From positions 20,225-84,224 of the forward strand of contig JAFZUX010000014.1 in assembly GCA_017618115.1 (NCBI GenBank): a stretch of DNA of 64,000 nucleotides. The letters are read 5' to 3'. The first letter of the stretch is position 1; each line of letters starts with the position of its first letter. This stretch comes from Bacteroidales bacterium (lineage in GTDB: Bacteria; Bacteroidota; Bacteroidia; Bacteroidales; UBA932). This document shows, in pieces, positions 53,218 through 61,998 of the stretch. Position numbers and translations under genes: made by a program. Under the pieces are notes generated by a model that ran no database searches, had not been told where the DNA came from, and saw nothing but the letters and a program-made list of their open reading frames with translations.

Positions 53218-53991
53218 TCAGTTTTCCTTAAGTTTTTTAATGTAATCAAATGTTGTCAATATCTCCGGTTTACCTTTCTTTACGGCAACGGTAAACTCAA
53301 AGTGAGCAGATTTTTTGCCGTCTACGGTAGCGACGCTCCAGCCGTTCCTTCTCTCATATACATCTTTTTTGCCAGCGTTAATCATTGGCTCAATGCATAT
53401 TACCATTCCTTCCCTGAGCTTCTTACCGCTTCCCGGCTTTCCGTAGTTTGGAACCATAGGATCCTCATGCATATCTCTGCCGAGGCCGTGACCTACCAAC
53501 TCCCTTACTACTGAGAATCCCCTCTCCTCACAATATGACTGAACAGCGTGACCTATGTCCCCGATTCTGTTCCCGTCAATTGCCTGAGCAGCACCCAGAT
53601 ACAAGCTCTCTTCCGTAGTCTTGAGAAGAAAAGCCGTCTCTTTGTCCACCTCTCCTACAGGAAAAGTGTAGGCGGAATCTCCGTAAAAGCCTTTATAGAC
53701 GGTGCCACAATCTACTGAGACGATATCACCCTCCTTGAGTACGGTATCATCCGGAATACCGTGCACAACCACCTCATTTACAGAGAGGCAGAGTGTTGCG
53801 GGAAAACCGCCGTACCCAAGGAAACCCGGCACCGCGCCGTTGTCGCGGATGAAGGTTTCGGCAATCTTATCCAACTGCTTGGTTGTTACACCGGGAGCAA
53901 TGTGCTTGCCTACCTCAGCCAAGGTTTTAGAGACAAGGATAGCATTCTCTCTGAGAATCTCTATTTCTTCCAATGTCTTGTAGTGTACCAT
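53218..53991 (-). CDS. map: Methionine aminopeptidase, type I
   Basis: Removes the initiator methionine from nascent chains. The 257-residue product has the two-metal ligands in [22 protein letters not shown] (both Asp), [17 protein letters not shown] (His), [12 protein letters not shown] (Glu) and the late HFEFTVAV (Glu nearby). No N-terminal zinc-finger extension. It lies between secY and infA, a standard order. Confidence 0.97.
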   Translation of the reverse strand: MVHYKTLEEIEILRENAILVSKTLAEVGKHIAPGVTTKQLDKIAETFIRDNGAVPGFLGYGGFPATLCLSVNEVVVHGIPDDTVLKEGDIVSVDCGTVYKGFYGDSAYTFPVGEVDKETAFLLKTTEESLYLGAAQAIDGNRIGDIGHAVQSYCEERGFSVVRELVGHGLGRDMHEDPMVPNYGKPGSGKKLREGMVICIEPMINAGKKDVYERRNGWSVATVDGKKSAHFEFTVAVKKGKPEILTTFDYIKKLKEN

Positions 53992-54025
53992 CTTATATCA
54001 ACTAACGAACTCTGAAAACTCTATT

Positions 54026-55342
54026 TTAGCGTCCTTTCAACCTTCCGGTTTTTGTAAGTCCGTCGTAATGTCTCATCAGCAAGTGGCTCTCAATCTGCTG
54101 CAGCGTATCCAATACAACACCCACCATAATAAGCAGTGAAGTACCTCCGTAGAACTGTGCAAACTGGTTGTTTACACCCACAATCATTGCAAGTGCAGGA
54201 AGGATACCTACTATTGCAAGGAAGATGGAACCCGGAAGAGTAATTCTACTCATTACGGAGTCAATGTATTCTGCAGTTGCCTTACCAGGCTTAACGCCAG
54301 GAATAAATCCACCGTTCTTCTTCATCTCCTCAGCCATCTGTGTCGGATTGATAATGACTGTTGTATAGAAGTATGTGAAGATGATGATAAGGAATGCGAA
54401 TACTGCGTTATACCAGAAACCCTTTATGTTTGAGAATGTTGCAGCGAATCCTCTAGTTGCGTCAAAGTGAGAGAAAAGCAGAGGGAACATCATCAGTGCC
54501 TGAGCAAAGATGATAGGCATAACGTTGGCAGCATTGATCTTCAATGGGATATACTGTCTAACGCCACCGTACTGCTTGTTGCCCACAATTCTCTTTGCAT
54601 ACTGTACCGGAATCTTGCGGGTTCCCTGTACCAGTGCAATCGTGAGTGCAAAGATGACAAAGAGAAGTATGAACTCAACTATAAGCATAAGAGGACCTCC
54701 TACACCACCACTGGTTCTTGTACCGATCTCAGCAAGAAGAGCGTGAGGCAATCTTGCTACGATACCGATCATGATGATAAGTGAGATACCGTTACCTATA
54801 CCGCGGTCTGTAATTCTCTCGCCCAACCACATGATAAACATAGTTCCACCTATAAGAACCAAGGTTGCAAACAGGTTGAAGGAGAAGCCCTTAATAAGGA
54901 ACGCCTCCTGTGGAAGCTGTGCGTGAAGGTTGGTAAGATATGCAGGACCCTGTACTGCAAGAATCAGAATGGTCAGATAACGAGTCCACTGGTTCATTTT
55001 CCTTCTTCCGCTCTCACCCTCCTTCTGGAGCTTCTGGAAATATGGAATCATAATACCCAAAAGCTGAAGGACGATAGATGCAGAGATGTAAGGCATTACA
55101 CCGAGTGCAAATATGGAAGCATTTCCAAACGCACCTCCTGAGAACATGTTGAGCAAACCGAGAAGACCCTCAGATGTCTGTGCAGTCAGATTTGAATCTG
55201 CAATCAGGTGAGGATTGATACCCGGCATAACTACAAAGCTCCCAAGACGATACACGAGAATCAAAAGCAGAGTGTAAATGATTCTGTTTTTAAGATCCTC
55301 AATCTTGAAGATGTTCCTTATAGTTTCTATAAACTTCTTCAT
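54026..55342 (-). CDS. secY: Preprotein translocase subunit SecY
   Basis: The channel of the Sec translocon in the inner membrane. The 438 residues form ten membrane helices, beginning with DLKNRIIYTLLLILVYRLGSFVVMPGI and including ISASIVLQLLGIMIPYFQKL and the cytoplasmic loop VQGTRKIPVQYAKR. It follows rplO by 4 bases, as in nearly all bacterial spc operons. Confidence 0.98.
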   Translation of the reverse strand: MKKFIETIRNIFKIEDLKNRIIYTLLLILVYRLGSFVVMPGINPHLIADSNLTAQTSEGLLGLLNMFSGGAFGNASIFALGVMPYISASIVLQLLGIMIPYFQKLQKEGESGRRKMNQWTRYLTILILAVQGPAYLTNLHAQLPQEAFLIKGFSFNLFATLVLIGGTMFIMWLGERITDRGIGNGISLIIMIGIVARLPHALLAEIGTRTSGGVGGPLMLIVEFILLFVIFALTIALVQGTRKIPVQYAKRIVGNKQYGGVRQYIPLKINAANVMPIIFAQALMMFPLLFSHFDATRGFAATFSNIKGFWYNAVFAFLIIIFTYFYTTVIINPTQMAEEMKKNGGFIPGVKPGKATAEYIDSVMSRITLPGSIFLAIVGILPALAMIVGVNNQFAQFYGGTSLLIMVGVVLDTLQQIESHLLMRHYDGLTKTGRLKGR

Positions 55343-55346
55343 TTTG

Positions 55347-55796
55347 TTACTTGATTACTGTTGCAGTACCGTTCAATGCTTCTATTTTAGCGATAGCTGA
55401 TTTTGAGAAAGCGTTAGCAGAAACGTTAAGTTTTGCCTTCAGTTCGCCGTTTCCGAGAATCTTTACAAGATCCTTCTTTGAAACGAGACCGTTCTCAATC
55501 AGAGTCTCTCTGCTGATTTCCTCAACTTTGAGTTTCTCGCTAAGAGCCTGAAGTGAAGAGAGGTTGATAACTTTATATTCAACTTTGTTAGGGTTGTTGA
55601 AGCCAAACTTAGGCAACTGTCTCTGGATAGGCATCTGACCGCCCTGGAAACCAAGCTTTGCAGAATAACCGCTGCGCTGCTTAGCACCGTTCATACCACG
55701 TGTTGAAGTTCCACCGTGTCCGGAACCCTCGCCGCGGCCGATTCTCTTTTCCTTTCCCAAAGAACCCTTTGCTGGTTTTAATGTATTAAGTTTCAT
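55347..55796 (-). CDS. rplO: 50S ribosomal protein L15
   Basis: Late-assembly large-subunit protein. The 149 residues include MKLNTLKPAKGSLGKEKRIGRGEGSGHGGTSTRGMNG, the glycine/arginine-rich extension that threads into 23S rRNA, and the globular C-terminal SSLQALSEKLKVEEISRETLI. Fully typical. Confidence 0.98.
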   Translation of the reverse strand: MKLNTLKPAKGSLGKEKRIGRGEGSGHGGTSTRGMNGAKQRSGYSAKLGFQGGQMPIQRQLPKFGFNNPNKVEYKVINLSSLQALSEKLKVEEISRETLIENGLVSKKDLVKILGNGELKAKLNVSANAFSKSAIAKIEALNGTATVIK

Positions 55797-55809
55797 TCTC
55801 TATTCCTCC

Positions 55810-55989
55810 TTAAATTTCTTCTACTGTTACAAGGTGACGAACTTTCTCAATCATACCCTTTGTAACTGAAGTCAGTTCAACTTCTACGCTGTGATGAATC
55901 TTCTTGATTCCTAAGGCCTCGAGTGTTGCAATCTGTCTCTTTGTCGCACCACTTTTTCCTTTTACCTGTGTGACTTTAACTTTTGCCAT
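55810..55989 (-). CDS. rpmD: 50S ribosomal protein L30
   Basis: A 59-residue protein, MAKVKVTQVKGKSGATKRQI then ATLEALGIKKIHHSVE and ending HLVTVEEI. It is the usual short L30, lying between rpsE and rplO with gaps of 13 bases on each side. Confident from sequence and synteny. Confidence 0.95.
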   Translation of the reverse strand: MAKVKVTQVKGKSGATKRQIATLEALGIKKIHHSVEVELTSVTKGMIEKVRHLVTVEEI

Positions 55990-56002
55990 TTCTCACTCCT
56001 CC

Positions 56003-56530
56003 TTAACCGTTAAATACGTTCTTCATAGGCACGCCTCTCAAACCTGCAACGGTGTAAGCGTCTCTCATCTGTGCGAGAGCAGCGATAGTAGCCTTTACAA
56101 GGTTGTGAGGGTTAGACGAACCCTTTGATTTTGCAAGCACATCGTGAATGCCTACAGACTCAAACACTGCACGCATAGCACCTCCTGCCTTCACTCCGGT
56201 ACCAGGAGCTGCAGGCTTCATAAATACCTCAGCACCACCGAATTTAGCAGTCTGCTCGTGTGGAATTGTGTTCTTGTATACAGGAACCTTTACAAGGTTC
56301 TTCTTTGCATCCTCGATGCCTTTGGAGATTGCGGTGGTAACCTCGTTGGCCTTGCCAAGTCCGTAACCTACAACGCTCTTCTCATCTCCAACTACTACTA
56401 TAGCAGCAAAGCTGAAGTGACGACCTCCTTTGGTAACTTTGGTAACTCTTCTAACTGCCACCAACCTGTCTTTAAGTTCCAGGTCTGTAGTTCTTACCTC
56501 TTTGTTCTTATTATTTTCTGCCATAGTCAT
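56003..56530 (-). CDS. rpsE: 30S ribosomal protein S5
   Basis: Decoding-accuracy protein. The 175 residues have [31 protein letters not shown] and [43 protein letters not shown]. Two ATGs (56530 and 56524) are possible; the first overlaps the rplR stop as TAATG and suggests coupling, the second gives MAENNKNKE. Confidence 0.97.
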   Translation of the reverse strand: MTMAENNKNKEVRTTDLELKDRLVAVRRVTKVTKGGRHFSFAAIVVVGDEKSVVGYGLGKANEVTTAISKGIEDAKKNLVKVPVYKNTIPHEQTAKFGGAEVFMKPAAPGTGVKAGGAMRAVFESVGIHDVLAKSKGSSNPHNLVKATIAALAQMRDAYTVAGLRGVPMKNVFNG

Positions 56531-56886
56531 TAGAATTTAAGACCGCCTTTACGTGCGGCATCTGCCAAACTTTTAACTCTTCCGTGATACAGGTAACCTC
56601 CTCTGTCAAAGGCAACCTCTTTGATACCCTTTTCAGCGGCAACCTTAGCGGCAGCCTCACCGACGATTGCAGCAACCTCTATCTTGGTCTTACCCTCAGT
56701 CTGAGGAGCGACACCCTTATCCATAGAGGAAACGGCAGCCAAAGTAACGCCGTTAACGTCATCAATGAACTGAACGTATATCTGCTTGTTGGATCTGAAA
56801 ATGCTCATTCTTGGTCTTTCGGCCGTACCGCTAACAACCTTGCGGATACGATAACGAATTCTCTGTCTTCTTTCTATTTTATTCAT
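56530..56886 (-). CDS. rplR: 50S ribosomal protein L18
   Basis: 5S rRNA-binding protein of the central protuberance. The 118 residues contain [35 protein letters not shown] and [26 protein letters not shown], complete and standard. It is 15 bases after rplF. Confidence 0.97.
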   Translation of the reverse strand: MNKIERRQRIRYRIRKVVSGTAERPRMSIFRSNKQIYVQFIDDVNGVTLAAVSSMDKGVAPQTEGKTKIEVAAIVGEAAAKVAAEKGIKEVAFDRGGYLYHGRVKSLADAARKGGLKF

Positions 56887-56901
56887 ATCTTATCCTCCTA
56901 A

Positions 56902-57462
56902 TTATTTAGCTGCAGCGGTCTTACCAGCCTTTCTACGAATCTGCTCACCCTCAAACTTAATACCTTTACCCTTGTAAGGCTCCGGCTTACGGAATGAACG
57001 GATCTTAGCTGCTACCATACCCAGAAGCTGCTTGTCTGAACTGTTGAGAATCAAAATTGGGTTAGCACCCTTCTTTACCTGAGGAACCTCTGCGGTAACC
57101 TCGTTAGGGAGCTGGAGATAAATATCGTGAGAGTAACCCAAAGAGAACTTAAGAAGCTGTCCGGCTGCCTCAACGCGGTAACCTACACCAACAAGCTCCT
57201 GCTTTGTCTGATAACCCTCAGATACTCCAACAACCATATTGTGTATCAAAGCACGATAAAGTCCGTGCATAGATCTGTGGCGCGGCTGGTCTGTAGGTCT
57301 TTTTACAGTTACCACGCCTCCCTCTACGGAGATCTCAATATCCGGATCAACCTTCTGTGAGAGCTCTCCCTTTGGGCCTTTAACCTTAACCACATTCTCC
57401 TTGTCTACGGAGATTGTAACTCCTTGTGGAAGGCTTACAGGTAATTTTCCTATTCTTGACAT
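56902..57462 (-). CDS. rplF: 50S ribosomal protein L6
   Basis: Large-subunit protein near the factor-binding site. The 186 residues show the two L6 domains, MSRIGKLPVSLPQGVTISVD and the C-terminal GKGIKFEGEQIRRKAGKTAAAK. Length and sequence are typical. Confidence 0.98.
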   Translation of the reverse strand: MSRIGKLPVSLPQGVTISVDKENVVKVKGPKGELSQKVDPDIEISVEGGVVTVKRPTDQPRHRSMHGLYRALIHNMVVGVSEGYQTKQELVGVGYRVEAAGQLLKFSLGYSHDIYLQLPNEVTAEVPQVKKGANPILILNSSDKQLLGMVAAKIRSFRKPEPYKGKGIKFEGEQIRRKAGKTAAAK

Positions 57463-57480
57463 AATTAAAATGTTATTCTA

Positions 57481-57876
57481 TTAGTAAACGTAGCAAAGCA
57501 CTTCGCCTCCAACATTCTGCAGACGAGCTTCCTTATCTGTGATAATACCCTTTGAAGTAGAAAGGATTGCTATTCCGAGTCCGTTGAGAACTCTAGGCAT
57601 CTTCTCCACTCCGCTGTACTGACGAAGACCCGGACGGCTAACTCTTACTATCTTCTTGATTGCAGGAGTGTGAGTCTCTGGGTGGTACTTGAGTGCTATC
57701 TTAATTGTTCCTACTGGTGTTCCCTCCACTACCTTGTAGCTCAAGATGTAACCCTTCTCAAAGAGAACTCTTGTAAGCTCTTGTTTCATTTTGGAGGCAG
57801 GAATCTCAACAACCTTATGGTTTGCTCTGTAGGCGTTCCTGATTCTTGTCAAAAAGTCTGAAATTGGATCAGTCAT
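57481..57876 (-). CDS. rpsH: 30S ribosomal protein S8
   Basis: Central-domain 16S rRNA-binding protein and the regulator of spc operons in E. coli. The 131 residues include TDPISDFLTRIRNAYRANHKVVEIPASKMKQ and LGIAILSTSKGIITDKEARLQNVGGEVLCYVY. No S8/L5-mRNA hairpin was recognised here. Confidence 0.98.
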   Translation of the reverse strand: MTDPISDFLTRIRNAYRANHKVVEIPASKMKQELTRVLFEKGYILSYKVVEGTPVGTIKIALKYHPETHTPAIKKIVRVSRPGLRQYSGVEKMPRVLNGLGIAILSTSKGIITDKEARLQNVGGEVLCYVY

Positions 57877-57917
57877 TGTTTTAAGTTTTTAATAAATAAT
57901 CGATATCCACTTTGCTG

Positions 57918-58187
57918 TTACCAGCTAGCTTTGCGTACTCCAGGGATCAGACCTTTGCTGGCCATCTCTCTGAACTGAATTCTGCTTATGCCGAATACGC
58001 GCATATATCCCTTTGGTCTTCCGGTAAGAGAGCAGCGGTTGTGAAGTCTTACAGGAGAAGCGTTCTTAGGAAGCTTATCCAGAGCTGCATAGTTACCCTC
58101 AGCCTTCAGTTGTTTGCGTTTCTCAGCATATTTGGCGCATAGCTTGGCGCGCTTTACTTCACGCGCTTTCATTGATTCTTTTGCCAT
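57918..58187 (-). CDS. rpsN: 30S ribosomal protein S14
   Basis: The 89-residue long form without the zinc-binding CxxC pair, [28 protein letters not shown] and [43 protein letters not shown]. It lies between rplE and rpsH, the classical place. Confidence 0.98.
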   Translation of the reverse strand: MAKESMKAREVKRAKLCAKYAEKRKQLKAEGNYAALDKLPKNASPVRLHNRCSLTGRPKGYMRVFGISRIQFREMASKGLIPGVRKASW

Positions 58188-58204
58188 ATACTATCTGTTT
58201 TCTA

Positions 58205-58855
58205 TTATTTCTTCTTGAAAGGAACTCCAAATGCAGCCAGGAGAGCTCTTGCCTCCTCGTCCTTTGTTGTGCTTGTTACGAATGTGATCTCCATTCCAAG
58301 AACCTTTGATACCTTGTCAATATCAATTTCCGGGAAGATGATCTGCTCTTTAAGTCCAAGTGTATAGTTTCCCTTTCCGTCAAACTTCTCCTCCACGCCC
58401 TTGAAATCTCTGATTCGTGGAAGTGAAACCTTAACGAGTCTCTCCATGAACTCGTACATCTTTGCACGGCGGAGAGTTACCTTACAACCAATAGGCATTC
58501 CTCTTCTAAGTTTGAAGGAAGCGATATCCTTTCTTGAATAGGTAAGAACTGCCTTCTGACCTGTGATCATAGTCAACTCCTCAGCAGCGTTCTCAACAAG
58601 TTTCTTATCCTGTGATGCTATTCCAACTCCCTGATTGATAGTGATCTTCTCAAGTCTTGGAATCTGCATTGCAGACTTAAAGTTGAACTGCTTCTGAAGC
58701 TCACCCATTATACGCTCTTTGTACTCTTTCTGAAGGTTTGGAACCCATCCCTTAGGAACTACCTGCTCACCTGAGCTCTTCTTTGAACCCTTGGAGTCTT
58801 TAGCCTGTTTAGCATTCTGCTTAGCAGCCTGCTCTTTCTTTACTTCCTTTGCCAT
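58205..58855 (-). CDS. rplE: 50S ribosomal protein L5 with N-terminal extension
   Basis: 5S rRNA-binding protein at the central protuberance. The core from about residue 40 ([38 protein letters not shown]) to the end ([23 protein letters not shown]) is standard. It is preceded by about 38 residues rich in Lys, Ala, Gln and Ser ([31 protein letters not shown]), making 216 residues against the usual 180-185. No internal start codon precedes the core, so the extension is translated. Confidence 0.96.
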   Translation of the reverse strand: MAKEVKKEQAAKQNAKQAKDSKGSKKSSGEQVVPKGWVPNLQKEYKERIMGELQKQFNFKSAMQIPRLEKITINQGVGIASQDKKLVENAAEELTMITGQKAVLTYSRKDIASFKLRRGMPIGCKVTLRRAKMYEFMERLVKVSLPRIRDFKGVEEKFDGKGNYTLGLKEQIIFPEIDIDKVSKVLGMEITFVTSTTKDEEARALLAAFGVPFKKK

Positions 58856-59178
58856 TATTTGATTTCCTCCCCTGATTTTTTAGCGTAACGTACAAGTTTG
58901 CCTTTGCTGTCCAGACGGCGTCCGATTCTTGTAGGACCACCCTTAACAGGATCTACAACCTGCAAGTTAGAGATGTGAATAGATGCCTCCTGCTTAACGA
59001 TTCCACCCTGTGGATTCTGAGCGTTCGGCTTAGTGTGCTTGCTTACCATGTTGAGTCCCTCAACAATAGCGCGCATATTTTTACGGTCAACACTGAGGAT
59101 CTTACCGGTCTTTCCCTTCTCGTTACCGGCATTTACGAAGACCATATCACCTTTCTTAACGTGTAATTTTACATTCAT
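58855..59178 (-). CDS. rplX: 50S ribosomal protein L24
   Basis: Assembly initiator for the large subunit. The 107 residues include the KOW motif [28 protein letters not shown] and [30 protein letters not shown]. Its last base overlaps the rplE start. Confidence 0.97.
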   Translation of the reverse strand: MNVKLHVKKGDMVFVNAGNEKGKTGKILSVDRKNMRAIVEGLNMVSKHTKPNAQNPQGGIVKQEASIHISNLQVVDPVKGGPTRIGRRLDSKGKLVRYAKKSGEEIK

Positions 59179-59195
59179 TGCTATACCTCCTATGA

Positions 59196-59561
59196 TTAAA
59201 GTACCTCAGGGGCAAGTGAAACAATCTTCATATAATTATCACGCAACTCTCTGGCAACAGGGCCAAAGATACGTGTTCCCTTAACCTCACCCTGATTGTC
59301 CAAAAGGACGCAGGCGTTCTCGTCAAATCTGATATAAGAACCGTCCGCTCTGCGGATCTCTTTCTTAGTTCTTACTACAACTGCCTTAGACACAGAGCCT
59401 TTCTTGGCGTCTGCTCCCGGGATGGCGCTCTTTACTGCTACAACGATCTTATCTCCAACACCAGCATAACGACGCTTTGTACCACCCAGAACACGGATGC
59501 AGAGGACCTCCTTTGCACCGCTGTTATCGGCTACCATTAATCTTGTTTCCTGCTGTATCAT
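59196..59561 (-). CDS. rplN: 50S ribosomal protein L14
   Basis: Large-subunit interface protein. The 121 residues [44 protein letters not shown] and [28 protein letters not shown] are standard. It follows rpsQ by 3 bases. Confidence 0.98.
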   Translation of the reverse strand: MIQQETRLMVADNSGAKEVLCIRVLGGTKRRYAGVGDKIVVAVKSAIPGADAKKGSVSKAVVVRTKKEIRRADGSYIRFDENACVLLDNQGEVKGTRIFGPVARELRDNYMKIVSLAPEVL

Positions 59562-59564
59562 AGC

Positions 59565-59819
59565 TTATTTAACTTTTTCAACGATTTCAACTAATCTCCA
59601 ACGCTTTGTCTTACTGAGAGGACGGGTCTCCATAATCTTAACGGTATCACCCTCTGAACACTCGTTCTTCTCATCATGCGCTACAAACTTTGTGGTTTTA
59701 TTTACGAACTTGCCGTAAATAGGGTGTTTCTCTTTAGTCTTTACGGCAACAACGGCGCTCTTGTCCATCTTGTTGCTGACCACAACACCTATTCTGGTTT
59801 TCCTAAGCTTTCTTTCCAT
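59565..59819 (-). CDS. rpsQ: 30S ribosomal protein S17
   Basis: Small-subunit assembly protein with OB fold. The 84 residues have [34 protein letters not shown] and [25 protein letters not shown]. Its ATG overlaps the rpmC stop as TAATG, suggesting translational coupling. Confidence 0.97.
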   Translation of the reverse strand: MERKLRKTRIGVVVSNKMDKSAVVAVKTKEKHPIYGKFVNKTTKFVAHDEKNECSEGDTVKIMETRPLSKTKRWRLVEIVEKVK

Positions 59820-60022
59820 TATTTACTCTGTTTTTTATTCTCAATCTCACTCAAGACAGTAAGCATTCTTGTGATATCTTTCTTTGCCTTCTTAATTTGA
59901 GAAGTGTTCTCTAATGGAGAGACAGCGTGGTTGAGAAGCATCTGGTTCAAAGCAGCGCGGCTAGTCTGAATGCGCTCTCTGAGATCCTTCTCGCTCATTT
60001 CACGTATTTCTTTAATATCCAT
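59819..60022 (-). CDS. rpmC: 50S ribosomal protein L29
   Basis: Exit-tunnel rim protein that docks the signal-recognition particle and trigger factor. The 67-residue helical protein [61 protein letters not shown] fits L29 in size and place, 14 bases after rplP. Confidence 0.95.
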   Translation of the reverse strand: MDIKEIREMSEKDLRERIQTSRAALNQMLLNHAVSPLENTSQIKKAKKDITRMLTVLSEIENKKQSK

Positions 60023-60036
60023 AATCTTACTTCTTC

Positions 60037-60459
60037 TTATTGTTTAACAAAATCCCTTCTTACTACAAACTTTGTAGATACGGGCAATTTCTGTGCTCCG
60101 AGTCTGAGGGCCTCTCTAGCTACCTCAACAGGAACTCCGTCCACCTCTATGAGCATTCTACCTGGCGTTACAGGTGCTACGAATCCCTCAGGATTACCCT
60201 TACCTTTACCCATACGTACCTCTGCAGGCTTCTTAGTAAATGGTTTATCAGGGAATATGCGGATCCATACGTAACCCTCACGTTTCATATAACGAACAAC
60301 GGCCTGACGTGCAGCCTCAATCTGCTGGCCAGTCATCCAACAAGACTCGAGAGTCTTGATACCGAAGGAACCGAAAGCAAGCTGAGCTCCCCTCTGGGCC
60401 TTACCTTTCATGCGGCCCTTCTGCATCCTTCTAAATTTGGTTTTCTTTGGTTGTAACAT
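60037..60459 (-). CDS. rplP: 50S ribosomal protein L16, first gene of the ribosomal block here
   Basis: Large-subunit protein at the A-site/peptidyl-transferase region. The 140 residues include [24 protein letters not shown] and [32 protein letters not shown]. In most bacteria rpsC and rplV come directly upstream; here a promoter and then a dipeptidase gene lie upstream instead, so L16 heads a transcript that runs to rplQ. Confidence 0.98.
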   Translation of the reverse strand: MLQPKKTKFRRMQKGRMKGKAQRGAQLAFGSFGIKTLESCWMTGQQIEAARQAVVRYMKREGYVWIRIFPDKPFTKKPAEVRMGKGKGNPEGFVAPVTPGRMLIEVDGVPVEVAREALRLGAQKLPVSTKFVVRRDFVKQ

Positions 60460-60526
60460 CGCTTTTTACGCTTTATCTTGTTAATTTTCAACACTTTGGC
60501 TGTAACGGAACCGAAATGTTGGGACG

Positions 60527-60557
60527 CAAAGGTAAAACAAATATCTGAATCTGCAAA
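60527..60557 (-). promoter_or_regulatory. Strong candidate promoter of the rplP-rplQ ribosomal operon
   Basis: On the minus strand TTTG (60557-60554), 19 bases, then TACCTTTG (60534-60527) match the Bacteroidota consensus at both boxes with ideal spacing. An AT-rich tract with TTGAAAAAATTTTCAA lies just upstream and could act as an UP element. Transcription from it would leave a leader of roughly 60 bases before the L16 start. The rest of 60460-60649 holds this site and the dipeptidase terminator. Confidence 0.8.
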
Positions 60558-60590
60558 CTTTTTTGAAAAAATTTTCAATCATTTTGGCAC

Positions 60591-60620
60591 AAAAAAAATG
60601 GAGGTCAAGACCCCCATTTT
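60591..60620 (-). terminator. Intrinsic terminator of the dipeptidase gene
   Basis: On the minus strand the inverted repeat AAAATGGGGGTC / GACCTCCATTTT (one mismatch, short loop) runs into eight T. It lies 30 bases past the dipeptidase stop and just before the rplP promoter, separating the two transcripts. Confidence 0.82.
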
Positions 60621-60649
60621 CAATTAATTATGAATTTGCAAAATTTTTG

Positions 60650-61768
60650 TTACCTCCCATTTTGGAATTCTGAAGCATATTTTTGGCACCTTTCCCAGAC
60701 CCTAAGCAGGTTTCCGCCCCAGAAGCCCCTCAGCTCTTCTACCGTCCAACCCCTCTTGAGCAACTCCACGGTGAGGTTTTTCATCTGCGATGCATTATCC
60801 AGCCCCACAACACCGCCACCGCCGTCAAAATCTGTCCCCAGCCCAACATAACGGGCCCCCACTATATTCTTGATGTGGTCTATGTGGTTTGCCAGAATCT
60901 TTACCCCCACCTTGTGAGAAGGCAGATCGTCTGAGAGGAAGAAACGGCCCGTTCCCACCTGAATAACCCCGTCTACCTCCGCGATGGCGCGGATTTCATC
61001 ATCCGTAAGGTCTCTGTTTTGAGACGGTTTGAGCGCCTTGCAGGCGGAGTGGGAGGCAATCACCGGCGCCTTCACCACCTTCAGCACATCCATCAGAGAC
61101 TCCGTGGAGACGTGGGAGACATCTACCATAATCCCTATCTGCTGCATCCTCTCCACCACCTCTTTCCCGAACGGAGAGAGACCGTGCCAGTAGGCGCGCC
61201 CAGGGTAACGGCTGCCGTCGCAGATTTGATTAGGTGTATTATGAGAAAGCGTGATGTAGCGCACACCCATCTTTTGGAACTCGTCCAAGTCTGAAAGCGT
61301 TCTTACCGGGTAGCCGTTCTCTATGCAGAGCACCACAATTCTCTTCCCCTCCTTTTTAATACGGCGCACATCCTCCACGCTGTATGCAATCTCTGCAACG
61401 TCAGAGCACTTCTCGTTCACATAATTCTTCCAGGCAATAAGTTCATCTTTGCACCAGTTGTAAGCTGAGTCCAGAGAGTGCTGATCCTGCCAAGGTCCCT
61501 GATCCAGATAGATGGCAAAGAAGGCACCGTCCAATCCGCCCTTCTCCATAAGAGAAAAACTTACCTGCCCCTTAGCCACCGTAAAGTGACCGTCCGGATG
61601 CAAAGTATATGATGGCGTATCTACGTGAGTATCAAAAGATATCACCACCTTGTGAATACTGTCTGCCAGAGCCGCATACTGCTCCTCCGTAAGATTGCGC
61701 GCGTTCTGAGAGAACCCCACACACACGCAAAACAGAAGAACCAACAGAGAAAGAAAACCTTTTTTCAT
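60650..61768 (-). CDS. Membrane dipeptidase (M19 family), secreted
   Basis: The 372-residue zinc dipeptidase of the renal-dipeptidase family has a signal peptide (MKKGFLSLLVLLFCVCVGFSQ). SFDTHVDTPSY holds the first metal His-x-Asp. Later ligands are in VVLCIENGYP, MVDVSHVSTESLMDVL and VIASHSACKALKPSQNRDL. The C-terminal VGLGTDFDGGGG is typical. It probably cleaves dipeptides in the periplasm. Its leader (61769-61998) is AT-rich without recognisable genes. Confidence 0.93.
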   Translation of the reverse strand: MKKGFLSLLVLLFCVCVGFSQNARNLTEEQYAALADSIHKVVISFDTHVDTPSYTLHPDGHFTVAKGQVSFSLMEKGGLDGAFFAIYLDQGPWQDQHSLDSAYNWCKDELIAWKNYVNEKCSDVAEIAYSVEDVRRIKKEGKRIVVLCIENGYPVRTLSDLDEFQKMGVRYITLSHNTPNQICDGSRYPGRAYWHGLSPFGKEVVERMQQIGIMVDVSHVSTESLMDVLKVVKAPVIASHSACKALKPSQNRDLTDDEIRAIAEVDGVIQVGTGRFFLSDDLPSHKVGVKILANHIDHIKNIVGARYVGLGTDFDGGGGVVGLDNASQMKNLTVELLKRGWTVEELRGFWGGNLLRVWERCQKYASEFQNGR

Positions 61769-61998
61769 CTTTATAACTATCTGATCTATACTATATTATT
61801 CAATTATATATTCTACTTTCTATGTTCTATGTCCTATCTTCTACCTTACCGTATTACTACATTACAACTTCATTGTATAATTACCTCTAAACTCCCTATT
61901 TTCCTTATACACAACCCTTTACACATGATTATTACATATAATCTTTTTATCCTAATGATTTACTTTTTATCTCATCTCTTCATTAATTCTACCTGGAA
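61769..61998. other. AT-rich intergenic region with short purine repeats
   Basis: No gene is visible in these 230 bases. Read on the minus strand, toward the dipeptidase, there is an imperfect run of ATAGAA/GTAGAA units (about 61790-61845) and many short A/T tracts. No clear TAnnTTTG element, riboswitch or terminator was found. It presumably contains the dipeptidase promoter and leader, and the 3' end of the transporter transcript. Confidence 0.35.

Noticed and set aside
61769-61998. Small RNA or tRNA gene in the AT-rich gap
   Set aside because: No cloverleaf, anticodon stem or terminator-bounded hairpin could be recognised.
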